Shown here: piece after piece, positions 18,648 to 26,793 of the stretch
Position numbering within the stretch: the stretch's first letter is position 1
Layout of the letters: the number at the start of each line of letters is the position of its first letter
NCBI GenBank assembly: GCA_016716065.1
Contig: JADJXA010000001.1
Span: 806,001 to 870,000 of the forward strand
Length of the DNA stretch: 64,000 bases
Source of the DNA: Candidatus Leptovillus gracilis
GTDB lineage: Bacteria; Chloroflexota; Anaerolineae; Promineifilales; Promineifilaceae
Reading direction: 5' to 3'
The notes under the pieces: generated by a model
Databases searched by the model: none
Told to the model about the DNA's origin: nothing
The model's input: the letters and a program-made list of their open reading frames with translations, nothing else
Position numbers and translations under genes: made by a program

Positions 18648-18958
18648 GATTATCCACAGATTTCACCGATTAAGAATCGGTGGCATGGTTCATTTCAGTT
18701 GATTTGTGCTTTACAAATTTTGCAAAAAAGCGTGTCATGCTGAGAGCCTGTGCTGAGCTTGCCGAAGCATCCTCCGAAGCATCCCGTTCCTCTGGCGTTA
18801 GCGGGATGCTTCCCCGTTCGACGTTGCTCAGGGCCGAAGACTCCGCTCAGACCTTGTCCTGAGCAACGCCGAAGGAATGACAATGCCGCGTAAATTTGTA
18901 AAGAAGATGTTTCGCCCGATGAACCATGCCGAATCGGTGAAATCTGTGGACTAACTGC
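18648..18958. repeat. Palindromic host repeat split by a MITE insertion
   Basis: With the insert removed, CCACAGATTTCACCGATT and AATCGGTGAAATCTGTGG join as a near-perfect 18-bp-arm palindrome. The insert lies in its right arm and duplicates GAATCGGT. The remaining DNA of the 18617-19213 gap is heptads and unassigned sequence. Confidence 0.8.
18682..18930. mobile_element. MITE-like element, copy 1 (8-bp target duplication)
   Basis: 249 bp, no coding capacity. The ends are perfect inverted repeats GGCATGGTTCAT...ATGAACCATGCC, with a second paired block CTTTACAAATTT/AAATTTGTAAAG at equal spacing in each arm. The flanks are exact direct repeats GAATCGGT (18674-18681 and 18931-18938), a target-site duplication. 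The interior holds the CTGAGAGCCTGTGCTGAGC / GAAGCATCC module, also found at 23.4 and 26.3 kb. Confidence 0.9.
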
Positions 18959-19138
18959 TTGCACAATGAGCAAGGATCTAAAAAGATGCGACGCACTGTC
19001 GCACCGCCCCCGGTATTCTACATCCGCCACAAAACATTGCCATACCCGAAGGATAGAGTAACATTGACGCGACACCCTGCTTCCACCTGCTTTGCATCCA
19101 TGCCGGAGCTTCAATCCATTAAAAACATCACGCCTCTC

Positions 19139-19196
19139 TTCACGGAACACGGTCTACGGAACACGGAACACGGAACACGGAACACGGCCTACGCCT
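19139..19196. repeat. 7-bp tandem array (AACACGG)
   Basis: Four or more AACACGG units between CTACGG-type units, just before the cytochrome c peroxidase gene. Confidence 0.8.
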
Positions 19197-19213
19197 GATA
19201 GTCAACACGCCAT

Positions 19214-20659
19214 ATGCAAAAGTATCGCACAACCACACGGATGATTGTCTTTGCCAGCCTGCTGATCGGGTTGGCCGGGCTTGGTTTGTTGGCCTGGCTG
19301 ATCTGGCCCTGGGCAGCGGACGCCCTGGCCGACGCACCAGCCATCGAGACCGCCCTGCGCCAAACCATCCAGCAAGCCGATCTGACGCCGCTGACGGCCG
19401 TTCCCCATTCCAACCCCGCCCAGATCACCCTCGGCCAGGCCCTCTACTTTGAAACCGAACTCAGCGGCAACCGCGACGTAAGCTGCGCCACCTGCCACCA
19501 CCCCGACTTTGGCCTGAGCGATGGGCTGCCGCTGGCCGTAGGAACCGGCGGCCACGGCGTCGGTCCGGCGCGGCGAGTGGGCGACGGCCGTCAATTTGTG
19601 CCACGCAACACCCCAGACGTTGCCAACCGCGGCCTGCCGGGCTGGCAAACGCTGTTCTGGGACGGCCGTATTGCCGGCAGCCCGGCCACCGGCTTCATCT
19701 CCCCCGCCGGTGATTATTTGCCGGATGGCTTAGACAGCTTGCTGGCGGTGCAGGCGATGATGGCCGTCACCTCCCGCCACGAGATGCGCGGCGGGTTGTA
19801 CAATGTGTCCGGCTACCTCATCCAGCCCGGCGAAAGCCCCACCGATTACCAGACTCAGGCGGCACGGCCGTTAGGTTGGTCTGATCAGGCCATAGACGGC
19901 CGTGCCAACGAACTGGCCGCCTTTGGCAACGCCCCCGACCAAATGCCCCTCATCTGGCGGCAGTTGATGACCCGCCTGCTGGCCCTACCCGCTTATCCAC
20001 CCCTGTTCGCCGCCGCCTACCCAGACACACCACTGGCCGACATGGATTTTACCTACGCCGCCAACGCCCTGGCCGCTTTCCAAACCGCCGCCTTCACCGC
20101 CACCGATACACCCTGGGACCATTATCTGGCCGGGGACAGCGCCGCCCTTTCTCTGGACGCCAAACAGGGGGCGCTGCTCTTTTTTGGCGCGGCCGGCTGT
20201 GCCCACTGCCACAGCGGCAGCCTGTTCACCGACCAGCAGTTCCACAACATCGGCGCGCCGCAGTTGGGGCCGGGCACATCGCCCATTGCGCCGTTGGACG
20301 ACGGCCGTTACGCCATCACCAACCAACCCACCGACAGCTTCGCCTTCCGCACACCCTCGCTGCGCAGCGTCGCCCTTACCGCCCCTTACCTGCACAACGG
20401 CGCCTATGCCCGCCTGGAAGATGTGGTGCGCCACCACCTGAACCCGGCGGCGGCGCTGGCAAAGTACGACGGCCGTTCCCTGCCACCAGAATTACGCCCC
20501 AGCCTGCAAAACGAACCGGTGACGCAGCGGCAGATTTTAGCCACCCTGTCGCCGCTGCTGGCCGAAAGCCAGCCGCTGACCAATCGGCAAATCGGGCAGA
20601 TTGTGGCTTTTCTAAATAGTTTAACGGACCAGAGCTTACAAGTTTCGGCAAACCCGTAA
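19214..20659 (+). CDS. Di-heme cytochrome c peroxidase / MauG-family protein
   Basis: 481 residues. An N-terminal hydrophobic helix (about 11-33) exports or anchors it. Two heme c motifs are present: CATCHH (C91, C94, H95) and CAHCHS (about C329), each in the expected half of a bacterial CCP/MauG fold; TPDVANRGLPGWQTLFWDGR and FRTPSLRSVALTAPYLHNGA are family blocks. Such proteins reduce peroxide or oxidise substrates in the extracytoplasmic space using two hemes. The next gene encodes a PQQ-type dehydrogenase, so the pair may form an extracellular redox module; the 113-bp gap between them is filled with repeats. Confidence 0.92.
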   Translation: MQKYRTTTRMIVFASLLIGLAGLGLLAWLIWPWAADALADAPAIETALRQTIQQADLTPLTAVPHSNPAQITLGQALYFETELSGNRDVSCATCHHPDFGLSDGLPLAVGTGGHGVGPARRVGDGRQFVPRNTPDVANRGLPGWQTLFWDGRIAGSPATGFISPAGDYLPDGLDSLLAVQAMMAVTSRHEMRGGLYNVSGYLIQPGESPTDYQTQAARPLGWSDQAIDGRANELAAFGNAPDQMPLIWRQLMTRLLALPAYPPLFAAAYPDTPLADMDFTYAANALAAFQTAAFTATDTPWDHYLAGDSAALSLDAKQGALLFFGAAGCAHCHSGSLFTDQQFHNIGAPQLGPGTSPIAPLDDGRYAITNQPTDSFAFRTPSLRSVALTAPYLHNGAYARLEDVVRHHLNPAAALAKYDGRSLPPELRPSLQNEPVTQRQILATLSPLLAESQPLTNRQIGQIVAFLNSLTDQSLQVSANP

Positions 20660-20755
20660 CAGTCGTAAACCGAAGTCCGTATGTCGTTTGCCGTTGGCAT
20701 TTGCCACAGGCAGCGCCCTACGGAACACAGACTACGGAACACGAGTAGGCTCCAA
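20641..20755. repeat. Composite repeat: conserved core with heptads
   Basis: A core at 20683-20722 (CCGTTGGCATTTGCCA then CAGGCAGCGCCCTACGG) recurs at 34700-34732 (inverted) and 37705-37732 and in part at 62739-62760. Heptads flank it. Confidence 0.75.
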
Positions 20756-20772
20756 CTGACAACGGAGGTTTT

Positions 20773-23277
20773 ATGATAAGTCGTTTCTTGCCTATCGCGC
20801 CGCAGCGCCTGGTTGTTTTGCTTTTATTGGTGCTGGTGTTGACGGCTGCGGCCGTTTTTGCCCGCCAACCCCGCCTCGCCAGCGGCCAACAACCCCAAAT
20901 CAGCGCCGCCACGGCCCTGGAGGATGTGAACGTAACCCTGGTGAACGTGGCCGGGGGCTTCAACCAGCCGACCGACATTGCCAACGCCGGCGACGGCCGT
21001 CTCTTCATTATCGAGCAGCCGGGCCTCATTCGCATCATCGCCGCCAATGGGACCGTGCTGCCCACCCCCTTCCTGGACATCCAGGACCGGGTAGGGACCG
21101 GCTTCTACGAGCAAGGTTTGTTGGGGCTGGTTTTTCACCCCGACTACGCCAGCAACGGCTACTTCTACGTCTACTACATCGCCACCGACGACAGCAGCCA
21201 CATCGCCCGTTTCAGCGTTAACGGCGGTGATCCCGACACGGCCGATCCCAACAGCGAATTCACCATCCTGACCATCGCCCAGCCCTACCAGAACAACAAC
21301 GGCGGCGACCTGAATTTTGGCCCCGATGGTTATCTGTACATCGCCCTGGGCGACGGCGGCAGCGTGGGCGACCCCGATGACAACGCCCAAAACGGCGGCA
21401 CATTGTTGGGCAAAGTGCTGCGCCTGGACGTGGATGGCGTGACCGCTACAACCAACTATCTCATTCCGCCCGACAATCCTTTTGTCGGCGATGCCGCCGT
21501 GCTGGACGAGATTTGGGCGCTGGGGCTGCGCAATCCCTGGCGCTTCAGCTTCGACAGCGCTACCGGTGATCTGTACATCAGCGACGTGGGTTTGACCCTG
21601 TACGAGGAAATTAACTTCCAACCGGCCGCCAGCCCTGGCGGCGAAAATTACGGCTGGCGCTGCTACGAAGGCAACGAAGCCCACAACCTGGCCGGCTGCG
21701 GCCCGGCGGCGGATTACGACTTCCCGGCGCTGGCCTATCCCCATTTCGACGGCAGCACGTTCCTGGGCTGCTCAGTGACCGGCGGCTACGTATATCGTGG
21801 CAGTTGGTCCCCCGCCCTGATCGGCCGCTATATCTTTGCCGATTATTGCAGCGGCCGTTTCTGGGCAATGTCGCCCGACGGCGGCGGGGGTTGGGATGTG
21901 GCGGCGCTGAACGCGCAGTTGGTCAACGCCAGCGCCTTTGGCGAAGGCGCCAACGGCGAGTTATACGTGGCCGGGCGTGACAACGGCATTATTTACCGCC
22001 TCAAGGCAGAGCCGACCACGCCCACCGTCAGCCTGGGTGTGGTGGCGTCCGGCTTTAGCAGCCCGGTAGGCATTGCCAACAGCGGTTTGCTGGGTGACGG
22101 CCGTTTATTCATCGTGCAAAAAGGCGGCCTCATCCGCATCCTGGAAAGCAGCGGCGCGATCCGCGCCACCCCCTTCCTCAGCCTGGTCGGGCAGGTCAGC
22201 GGCGGCTCTGAACAAGGGCTGTTGGGCCTGGCCTTCCATCCCGACTACGCCAACAACGGTTATTTCTACGTCAACTACACCAATCTCAGCGGCCATACCG
22301 TCATCGCCCGCTACACGGTCAGCGCCGGCGACCCTGACGTGGCTGATCCGGCCAGCCAGCTGACGCTGCTGACCATCAACCAACCCGTCAGCAACCACAA
22401 CGGCGGCGACTTGAAGTTTGGCCCAGACGGCTACCTCTACATCGGCATGGGCGATGGCGGCGGCAGCGGGGACCCCAACGACCTGGCGCAAAACATGGCT
22501 CTGCTGTTGGGCAAAATGCTGCGCATTGACGTGAATCCGGCGGCTGGCCTGGCGCCAGACTGCGGCGGCGGCAGCAATTATTCCATCCCCGCCGACAATC
22601 CTTTTGTGGATGGCAGCGGCGGGACGTGCGACGAAATCTGGGCACCCGGCTTGCGCAACCCATGGCGCTTTAGCTTCGACCGCCTGTTGGGCGATATGTA
22701 CATTGGCGATGTGGGCCAGGGCATCTGGGAAGAGGTGAACTGGCAGCCGGCCAGCAGCCCCGGTGGGGAAAACTACGGTTGGCGCTGCTACGAAGGCAAC
22801 GCCGCCTACAACCTGACCGACTGCCAACCGGCCAGCGCCTACACCTTCCCCATCTTTGTCTACAACCATTCGCAGTCTAACTGCACGGTGACCGGCGGTT
22901 ATGCCTACCGCGGCGACGATTACCCGGTGTTGTGGGGCCATTACGTGTTTGCTGATTATTGCAGCGGCCGTTTTTACGCCTTGCATCCCGATGGCGATGG
23001 CAGCTGGCAGTCGGTGGCCTTGGGCCAACTGTTGACAACCTTTGGCCCCAGCAGCTTTGGCGAAAACGTGAATGGCGAATTGTTTGTCAGCCACATCGGC
23101 AATGGCACGATCTATCGCGTGCAAGAGGATACGCCGCCGCCGCCTACCCCCATCCCCACAGCCACCGCCACGGCGACGGTAACGGCCACACCCACTGCCA
23201 CGCCTACCGCCACGCCAATGCCCGACTTTGATTGGTTTGTGTATCTGCCTCTGGTCAGCGCCGAAGCGGAAGAGTAG
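20773..23277 (+). CDS. Secreted PQQ-dependent sugar dehydrogenase-like protein, two fused propellers
   Basis: 834 residues. A signal-like helix (about 12-32) is followed by two homologous glucose/sorbosone-dehydrogenase propellers of roughly 375 residues each. Matching blocks include NGGDLNFGPDGYLYIALGDG and NGGDLKFGPDGYLYIGMGDG, GLRNPWRFSFD in both, and GGENYGWRCYEGN in both. Family members oxidise sugars with PQQ, or bind sugars without enzyme activity. The C-terminal end is a Pro/Thr linker (TPIPTATATATVTATPTA) and the tail FVYLPLVSAEAEE. Tandem duplication in one chain is unusual. It follows the di-heme peroxidase gene. Confidence 0.9.
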   Translation: MISRFLPIAPQRLVVLLLLVLVLTAAAVFARQPRLASGQQPQISAATALEDVNVTLVNVAGGFNQPTDIANAGDGRLFIIEQPGLIRIIAANGTVLPTPFLDIQDRVGTGFYEQGLLGLVFHPDYASNGYFYVYYIATDDSSHIARFSVNGGDPDTADPNSEFTILTIAQPYQNNNGGDLNFGPDGYLYIALGDGGSVGDPDDNAQNGGTLLGKVLRLDVDGVTATTNYLIPPDNPFVGDAAVLDEIWALGLRNPWRFSFDSATGDLYISDVGLTLYEEINFQPAASPGGENYGWRCYEGNEAHNLAGCGPAADYDFPALAYPHFDGSTFLGCSVTGGYVYRGSWSPALIGRYIFADYCSGRFWAMSPDGGGGWDVAALNAQLVNASAFGEGANGELYVAGRDNGIIYRLKAEPTTPTVSLGVVASGFSSPVGIANSGLLGDGRLFIVQKGGLIRILESSGAIRATPFLSLVGQVSGGSEQGLLGLAFHPDYANNGYFYVNYTNLSGHTVIARYTVSAGDPDVADPASQLTLLTINQPVSNHNGGDLKFGPDGYLYIGMGDGGGSGDPNDLAQNMALLLGKMLRIDVNPAAGLAPDCGGGSNYSIPADNPFVDGSGGTCDEIWAPGLRNPWRFSFDRLLGDMYIGDVGQGIWEEVNWQPASSPGGENYGWRCYEGNAAYNLTDCQPASAYTFPIFVYNHSQSNCTVTGGYAYRGDDYPVLWGHYVFADYCSGRFYALHPDGDGSWQSVALGQLLTTFGPSSFGENVNGELFVSHIGNGTIYRVQEDTPPPPTPIPTATATATVTATPTATPTATPMPDFDWFVYLPLVSAEAEE

Positions 23278-23332
23278 CAGCCGTAAGCCGTAAACCGTAG
23301 TCCGTAGTCCGTGATCCGTGATCCGGATTACG
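23277..23332. repeat. Heptad array, left part (target of MITE copy 2)
   Basis: CCGTAAG, CCGTAAA, CCGTAGT and CCGTGAT units. The MITE is inserted in it and duplicates GGATTACG (23325-23332 and 23528-23535); the array continues after the insert to about 23570. Confidence 0.8.
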
Positions 23333-23527
23333 GGCATGGTTCACTCCAGGCGATATGTGCTTTACAAATTTGGCAAGAAAGCGCGTCATGCTGAGAGCCT
23401 GTGCTGAGCGAAGCCGAAGCATCCCGCTGCTCTGGTGGGAATGGGATGCTTCACTCCGAAGACTCCGTTCAGCATGACAATTCAGCGTAAATTTGTAAAG
23501 AATTTGTTTCGCTTGATGAACCATGCC
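23333..23527. mobile_element. MITE-like element, copy 2 (8-bp target duplication)
   Basis: 195 bp. Ends GGCATGGTTCA...TGAACCATGCC and the inner CTTTACAAATTT/AAATTTGTAAAG pair match copy 1. Flanks are the exact 8-bp direct repeat GGATTACG. The interior is about 50 bp shorter than copy 1 but shares the CTGAGAGCCTGTGCTGAGC / GAAGCATCCC module. Confidence 0.9.
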
Positions 23528-23597
23528 GGATTACGATATACGGATTACGGAATACGGATTACGGATAGCAGGCATCCGCCTTGTCTGACGGCCGTAT

Positions 23598-25940
23598 CTA
23601 CGGTTTGAGTATGACCGGCAGGTAGATGCTGTAGTCGCCGTTCACGGCCGTTGTCGTCAACACACTCACGGCCGTTGCCAGCGCATCCCCGGCCGAGGTG
23701 GCCGTGATGGTAACGCTGTCGCTTTGGCCGTGAACGGCCGTTAGCGGAACCGCCACACCAACCACAAACTGCGCCGACTCGCCCTCGCCCAGCGCCACAA
23801 TGCCCGGCGCTGCCGCCCCCCACGCGCTGCCGCCGAGTGTAATGGCGAACGTGTCGCTGACATTGCCCGTATTCGTTATAGACAGGGTGTACGTGACCAT
23901 ACTGCCCGAAGCGCCAAAGCCATCGGCGGCGGTGGGCGTCAGTATGACGCCATAATTGGTTTCGGCCGTGGTCGTCAGCGTAGACGCCGCACTGACAGCG
24001 GCATCGCCAACCGAGGTCGCCGTCACCACCATCACATCGGCATCACCGCCGACCGCGCCATCGGGCACAGCCACCGTCAGCGGCACGGCGGCCGCTGCGC
24101 CGGCGGCCAGCGTCACCGTCGGCGGCAGGCCAACGGCCCAATTCGCCCCCGCCGCCGTGAAGCCAAAGCTGTCGCTGATAGTGCCGCTGTTGGTGATAGA
24201 CAGTGTATACGTCACCGTGCTGCCCGGCGCGCCAGTTTGGTTGGCCGCCGCGGGAGCCAGAGTCACGCCATACGTGGGGTCGCCCACTGCCAGCGGCACA
24301 AACATCGGGCCGCTGTAACAGGGATACGTTTCCGGGTTGGGTTCGCCAGATACCGTCCAGCAGTAGTAACTGCCCGGTGTGGCGTTGGTCACCATTTGCG
24401 GCGCATACCAGATGACAATGTTCTCAGCGACAATAGATTCGCCGTTGATGTAATTGTGCGGCCCTTGCTGGTAATTGCTGTTGCAGCAGGAGCCAATCAC
24501 GCCCAGGTCGGTATCTCCTTCGGCCGGTTTGTGCTGCGTGACATAAATGAAACCATTGTCGCCCAGCCCGCCATCGCCAAACTGCCCCTGCCCCGGTTCC
24601 AGGGAATAACCCGCGCCAGAAACGTCGGACACCTGCCATTTGTATCCTTCCACGGTGTAGGGCACGTCTTGAAGCTGCCAAAATTCGATGTTTTCGGTTT
24701 GCCACTCTGAGCCGTTCCAGGTGGCGAAAGAATCATTGGCCGAGCCGTTAACGGCGATGTCCACACGGACGACGGGGCGGTAGGTGGCGTTTGTGCCACA
24801 CCCTTTGCCATAAGCGCCGCTGACAACCCGGAAACGGCCGTCGCTGAAAAATTGGATGTGCTGGTCGTAGCGGTAGTTGCAGCCGCTGCCCCAATTGCTC
24901 ATGCGGAAATCCTGCACCACCTCAAAGCCAATCACGTTGCTCTGGCCATCTAGCAGATCGTGTATCTCCGTCTCGCCGTAGGGATAAATGGGGAAACCAC
25001 CGCCGCCGCCGCCGCAGCCGGTGGAATCTACAAAACCCGTGCTGGTGTAAGCCGCGTGCCATTCCACCAGCTTGATGTTGTTGGCGACCAGTTCGCCGTT
25101 GTAACGGATGGTATGCACGCGCAGCCCATCGGTTCCGGTGGTCTCATAGGCCAATTCCCAGCCATCGCGGTTGACTGTGCCCGGCGCGGGGCAGCCCTGG
25201 GGAATGGCGGGCATCGAGGTGTTGGGTGTGTCGGGTATCATCTCTGTCCAGGCAATGTCCACCAGACGCTCGTCGGTTAAATCCACGACGGCCCAGAGGA
25301 AGCGGTCGCCCAGGTTAAAGGTGGGCGCGGCGCACAGGTGGCCTTCGTCGCAGATGGTTCCCGGCATTCCGGCAGGCACTGGGGCCACTGCAACAGCCTG
25401 CGGGCGGTAACCCAACGCTTCGATAACCTGGGGCGCGTTGGTGGCAATTTGCACAGCGCGGTCGGCCAGCCGTTTGTTGATGCCTGGCTGCACGCCTGGC
25501 TGGTGGAGTACGTCTAGGACTTCGTTGGTATCGGCGCGAACGATGGCTAACACGGCCGTGTTGTCATCGAAGTTGTAGATTTCTACCTGGTAGCATACGG
25601 CCGTGGCGCAGGCGCTGCTGTCTGGGGTGAACTGGCCCATCACGTCGCGCACGCCAAACACCTCGGCGCGGCGGCCAACCGTGTGTTGGATGACGCGGGG
25701 ATCGGCTAAAGCGGCCGTTTGCGCCGCTTGCTGCGCCTGGGTGGCCGTTTGCGCCAACGGTGCGGCCACCGGCTTGCCGCGCACCGTCTGCGTCGGCTGC
25801 CACAGCAAAACAACGCTTAACAGCAAAATAGCGGCCAGCAGTACAAACAGGCCAAGTGGTCGGAACAACGCTTTTGTTTCATCATCACCTCGGAAATTTG
25901 AACGGTCGTTTGCAGGCTGCGCCTGGGCTGTCGCTGTCAT
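23598..25940 (-). CDS. Secreted copper-amine-oxidase-like protein with two NEW3/CARDB-like domains
   Basis: About 780 residues from the ATG at 25940 (open to 26003). A membrane helix (PLGLFVLLAAILLLSVVLLW) comes first. The next ~450 residues resemble bacterial copper amine oxidases: VIGFEVVQDFRMSNWGSGCN with YRYDQHIQFFSDGRFRVV, and YRPVVRVDIAVNGSANDSFA. The topaquinone NYDY motif is not intact (NYRYD), so activity is doubtful. Two tandem ~100-residue repeats follow (YGVTLAPAAANQTGAPGSTV and YGVILTPTAADGFGASGSMV), NEW3/CARDB-like adhesion modules. The C-terminal tail is YSIYLPVILKP. Several cysteines and a Gly run (GCGGGGGGFP) are present. Confidence 0.6.
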   Translation of the reverse strand: MTATAQAQPANDRSNFRGDDETKALFRPLGLFVLLAAILLLSVVLLWQPTQTVRGKPVAAPLAQTATQAQQAAQTAALADPRVIQHTVGRRAEVFGVRDVMGQFTPDSSACATAVCYQVEIYNFDDNTAVLAIVRADTNEVLDVLHQPGVQPGINKRLADRAVQIATNAPQVIEALGYRPQAVAVAPVPAGMPGTICDEGHLCAAPTFNLGDRFLWAVVDLTDERLVDIAWTEMIPDTPNTSMPAIPQGCPAPGTVNRDGWELAYETTGTDGLRVHTIRYNGELVANNIKLVEWHAAYTSTGFVDSTGCGGGGGGFPIYPYGETEIHDLLDGQSNVIGFEVVQDFRMSNWGSGCNYRYDQHIQFFSDGRFRVVSGAYGKGCGTNATYRPVVRVDIAVNGSANDSFATWNGSEWQTENIEFWQLQDVPYTVEGYKWQVSDVSGAGYSLEPGQGQFGDGGLGDNGFIYVTQHKPAEGDTDLGVIGSCCNSNYQQGPHNYINGESIVAENIVIWYAPQMVTNATPGSYYCWTVSGEPNPETYPCYSGPMFVPLAVGDPTYGVTLAPAAANQTGAPGSTVTYTLSITNSGTISDSFGFTAAGANWAVGLPPTVTLAAGAAAAVPLTVAVPDGAVGGDADVMVVTATSVGDAAVSAASTLTTTAETNYGVILTPTAADGFGASGSMVTYTLSITNTGNVSDTFAITLGGSAWGAAAPGIVALGEGESAQFVVGVAVPLTAVHGQSDSVTITATSAGDALATAVSVLTTTAVNGDYSIYLPVILKP

Positions 25941-26118
25941 GGCTGACGCAGAGATGGGAAAAGGCGGCCAGGTTGTCCCTCCGCGCCCTCCGGGCGGCGG
26001 CAATGAAATAGCAGGAGGGGCCTGACTTTCCAGGCGGCAAGCAATTGTAGCAGGTCAGGCGGCGATCTGTAAAGCGTCGGAGCGCGATCAGCAATTCTCA
26101 ATTTGCCCTGGTGTGCTA

Positions 26119-26193
26119 GTAAGGGCGGGACGGCGCGGACAGGAACAGCCGCAGCGGATGGCATTTTCCCGCGCCGTCTCGTCCCTTTTCGCC
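26119..26193. repeat. Dispersed palindromic (REP-like) repeat, copy B
   Basis: GGGCGGGACGGCGCGG pairs with CCGCGCCGTCTCGTCCC. It is the relative of the repeat that truncates the toxin gene at 4583. Confidence 0.75.
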
Positions 26194-26295
26194 CTGATCC
26201 GTAAAAATCCGCCAAAATCCGTGCCAATCCGCGTCCCAGTTTAGTTGATTATCTTTGCAGTTTTGTACTGATCAGTTGCTTGACGCGATTGTTCT

Positions 26296-26415
26296 GCTTT
26301 ATGTCATGCTGAGAGCCTGTACTGAGCCTGCCGAAGCATCCTCCGAAGCATCCCGTTCAGCTTTAACAAACAAAGCATGGGATTCTTCGCTCCGAAGACT
26401 GCGCTCAGAATGACG
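26296..26415. repeat. Orphan copy of the MITE interior module
   Basis: Carries GTCATGCTGAGAGCCTGTAC, CCGAAGCATCC and TTCGCTCCGAAGACTGCGCT as in the MITEs, but lacks their GGCATGGTTCA ends. The arms form a long imperfect hairpin. Confidence 0.75.
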
Positions 26416-26551
26416 TGAATGAAACGCACCCGATGCCAATTCAGACAAATAGTAATAAAAAGCAGTACCAAATATCTATTTTGAAAAATCTAATAAAATA
26501 ATACAAAGAAGCGCAATACAAAATATAACAAAATGCTCAACTATCCTCTCA

Positions 26552-26663
26552 ATATCTTGAGACTGTGGCCGCATCCCAGTCCCGAAGGGCAGCTCTCCTG
26601 ACCGAGCCACAAGCAGGTAAAGTCAGAGACTACCGGATCTGCCCCAAGTTATTGAAAAGATAT
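26552..26663 (+). ncRNA. Candidate structured RNA/DNA element, copy 1
   Basis: Closed by ATATCTT (26552) and AAGATAT (26657). The interior holds CAGTCCCGAAGGGCAGCTCT then CCTGACC, and a partner segment GTCAGAGACTACCGGATCTG; then CCCCAAGTTATTGAAAAGAT. The same blocks in the same order occur on the minus strand at 50488-50386 with a different but still paired closing stem. It lies 130 nt before the beta-helix gene start, on the same strand. I do not recognise a known riboswitch family. Confidence 0.5.
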
Positions 26664-26793
26664 GTAAGGTTGCAGCCCTTATAACAGTGCTGCAATGTGG
26701 GGCTTGCCACTTGGTGCGGTAAGCAGTTCGTCATTTACCCCCCGGCCCTCTTTTAATCATTTCATCATCATATTTTCATCTGGAGAGAACTTC

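Larger units (their letters stand above)
26004..26793. other. Repeat-filled 790-bp intergenic region
   Basis: In order: REP-like palindrome (26119-26193), a 10-bp-period ATCCG repeat (26198-26245), an orphan copy of the MITE interior (26296-26415), an AT-rich tract (about 26420-26545) unlike the surrounding GC-rich DNA, and a structured element (26552-26663) in the leader of the beta-helix gene. No gene is recognised. Confidence 0.7.

Noticed and set aside
22105..23337. 410-residue minus-strand frame opposite the PQQ-type gene
   Set aside because: Antisense of strongly conserved coding sequence; composition (Ala/Val/Gly-rich) typical of GC-rich antisense frames.
26552..26663. c-di-GMP, cobalamin, TPP or SAM riboswitch
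   Set aside because: None of the conserved cores of these families that I know is present; kept only as an unassigned structured element.
26695..26793. N-terminal extension of the beta-helix protein
   Set aside because: The signal peptide and ribosome-binding site place the start at 26794; the extension has no signal-like or conserved sequence.
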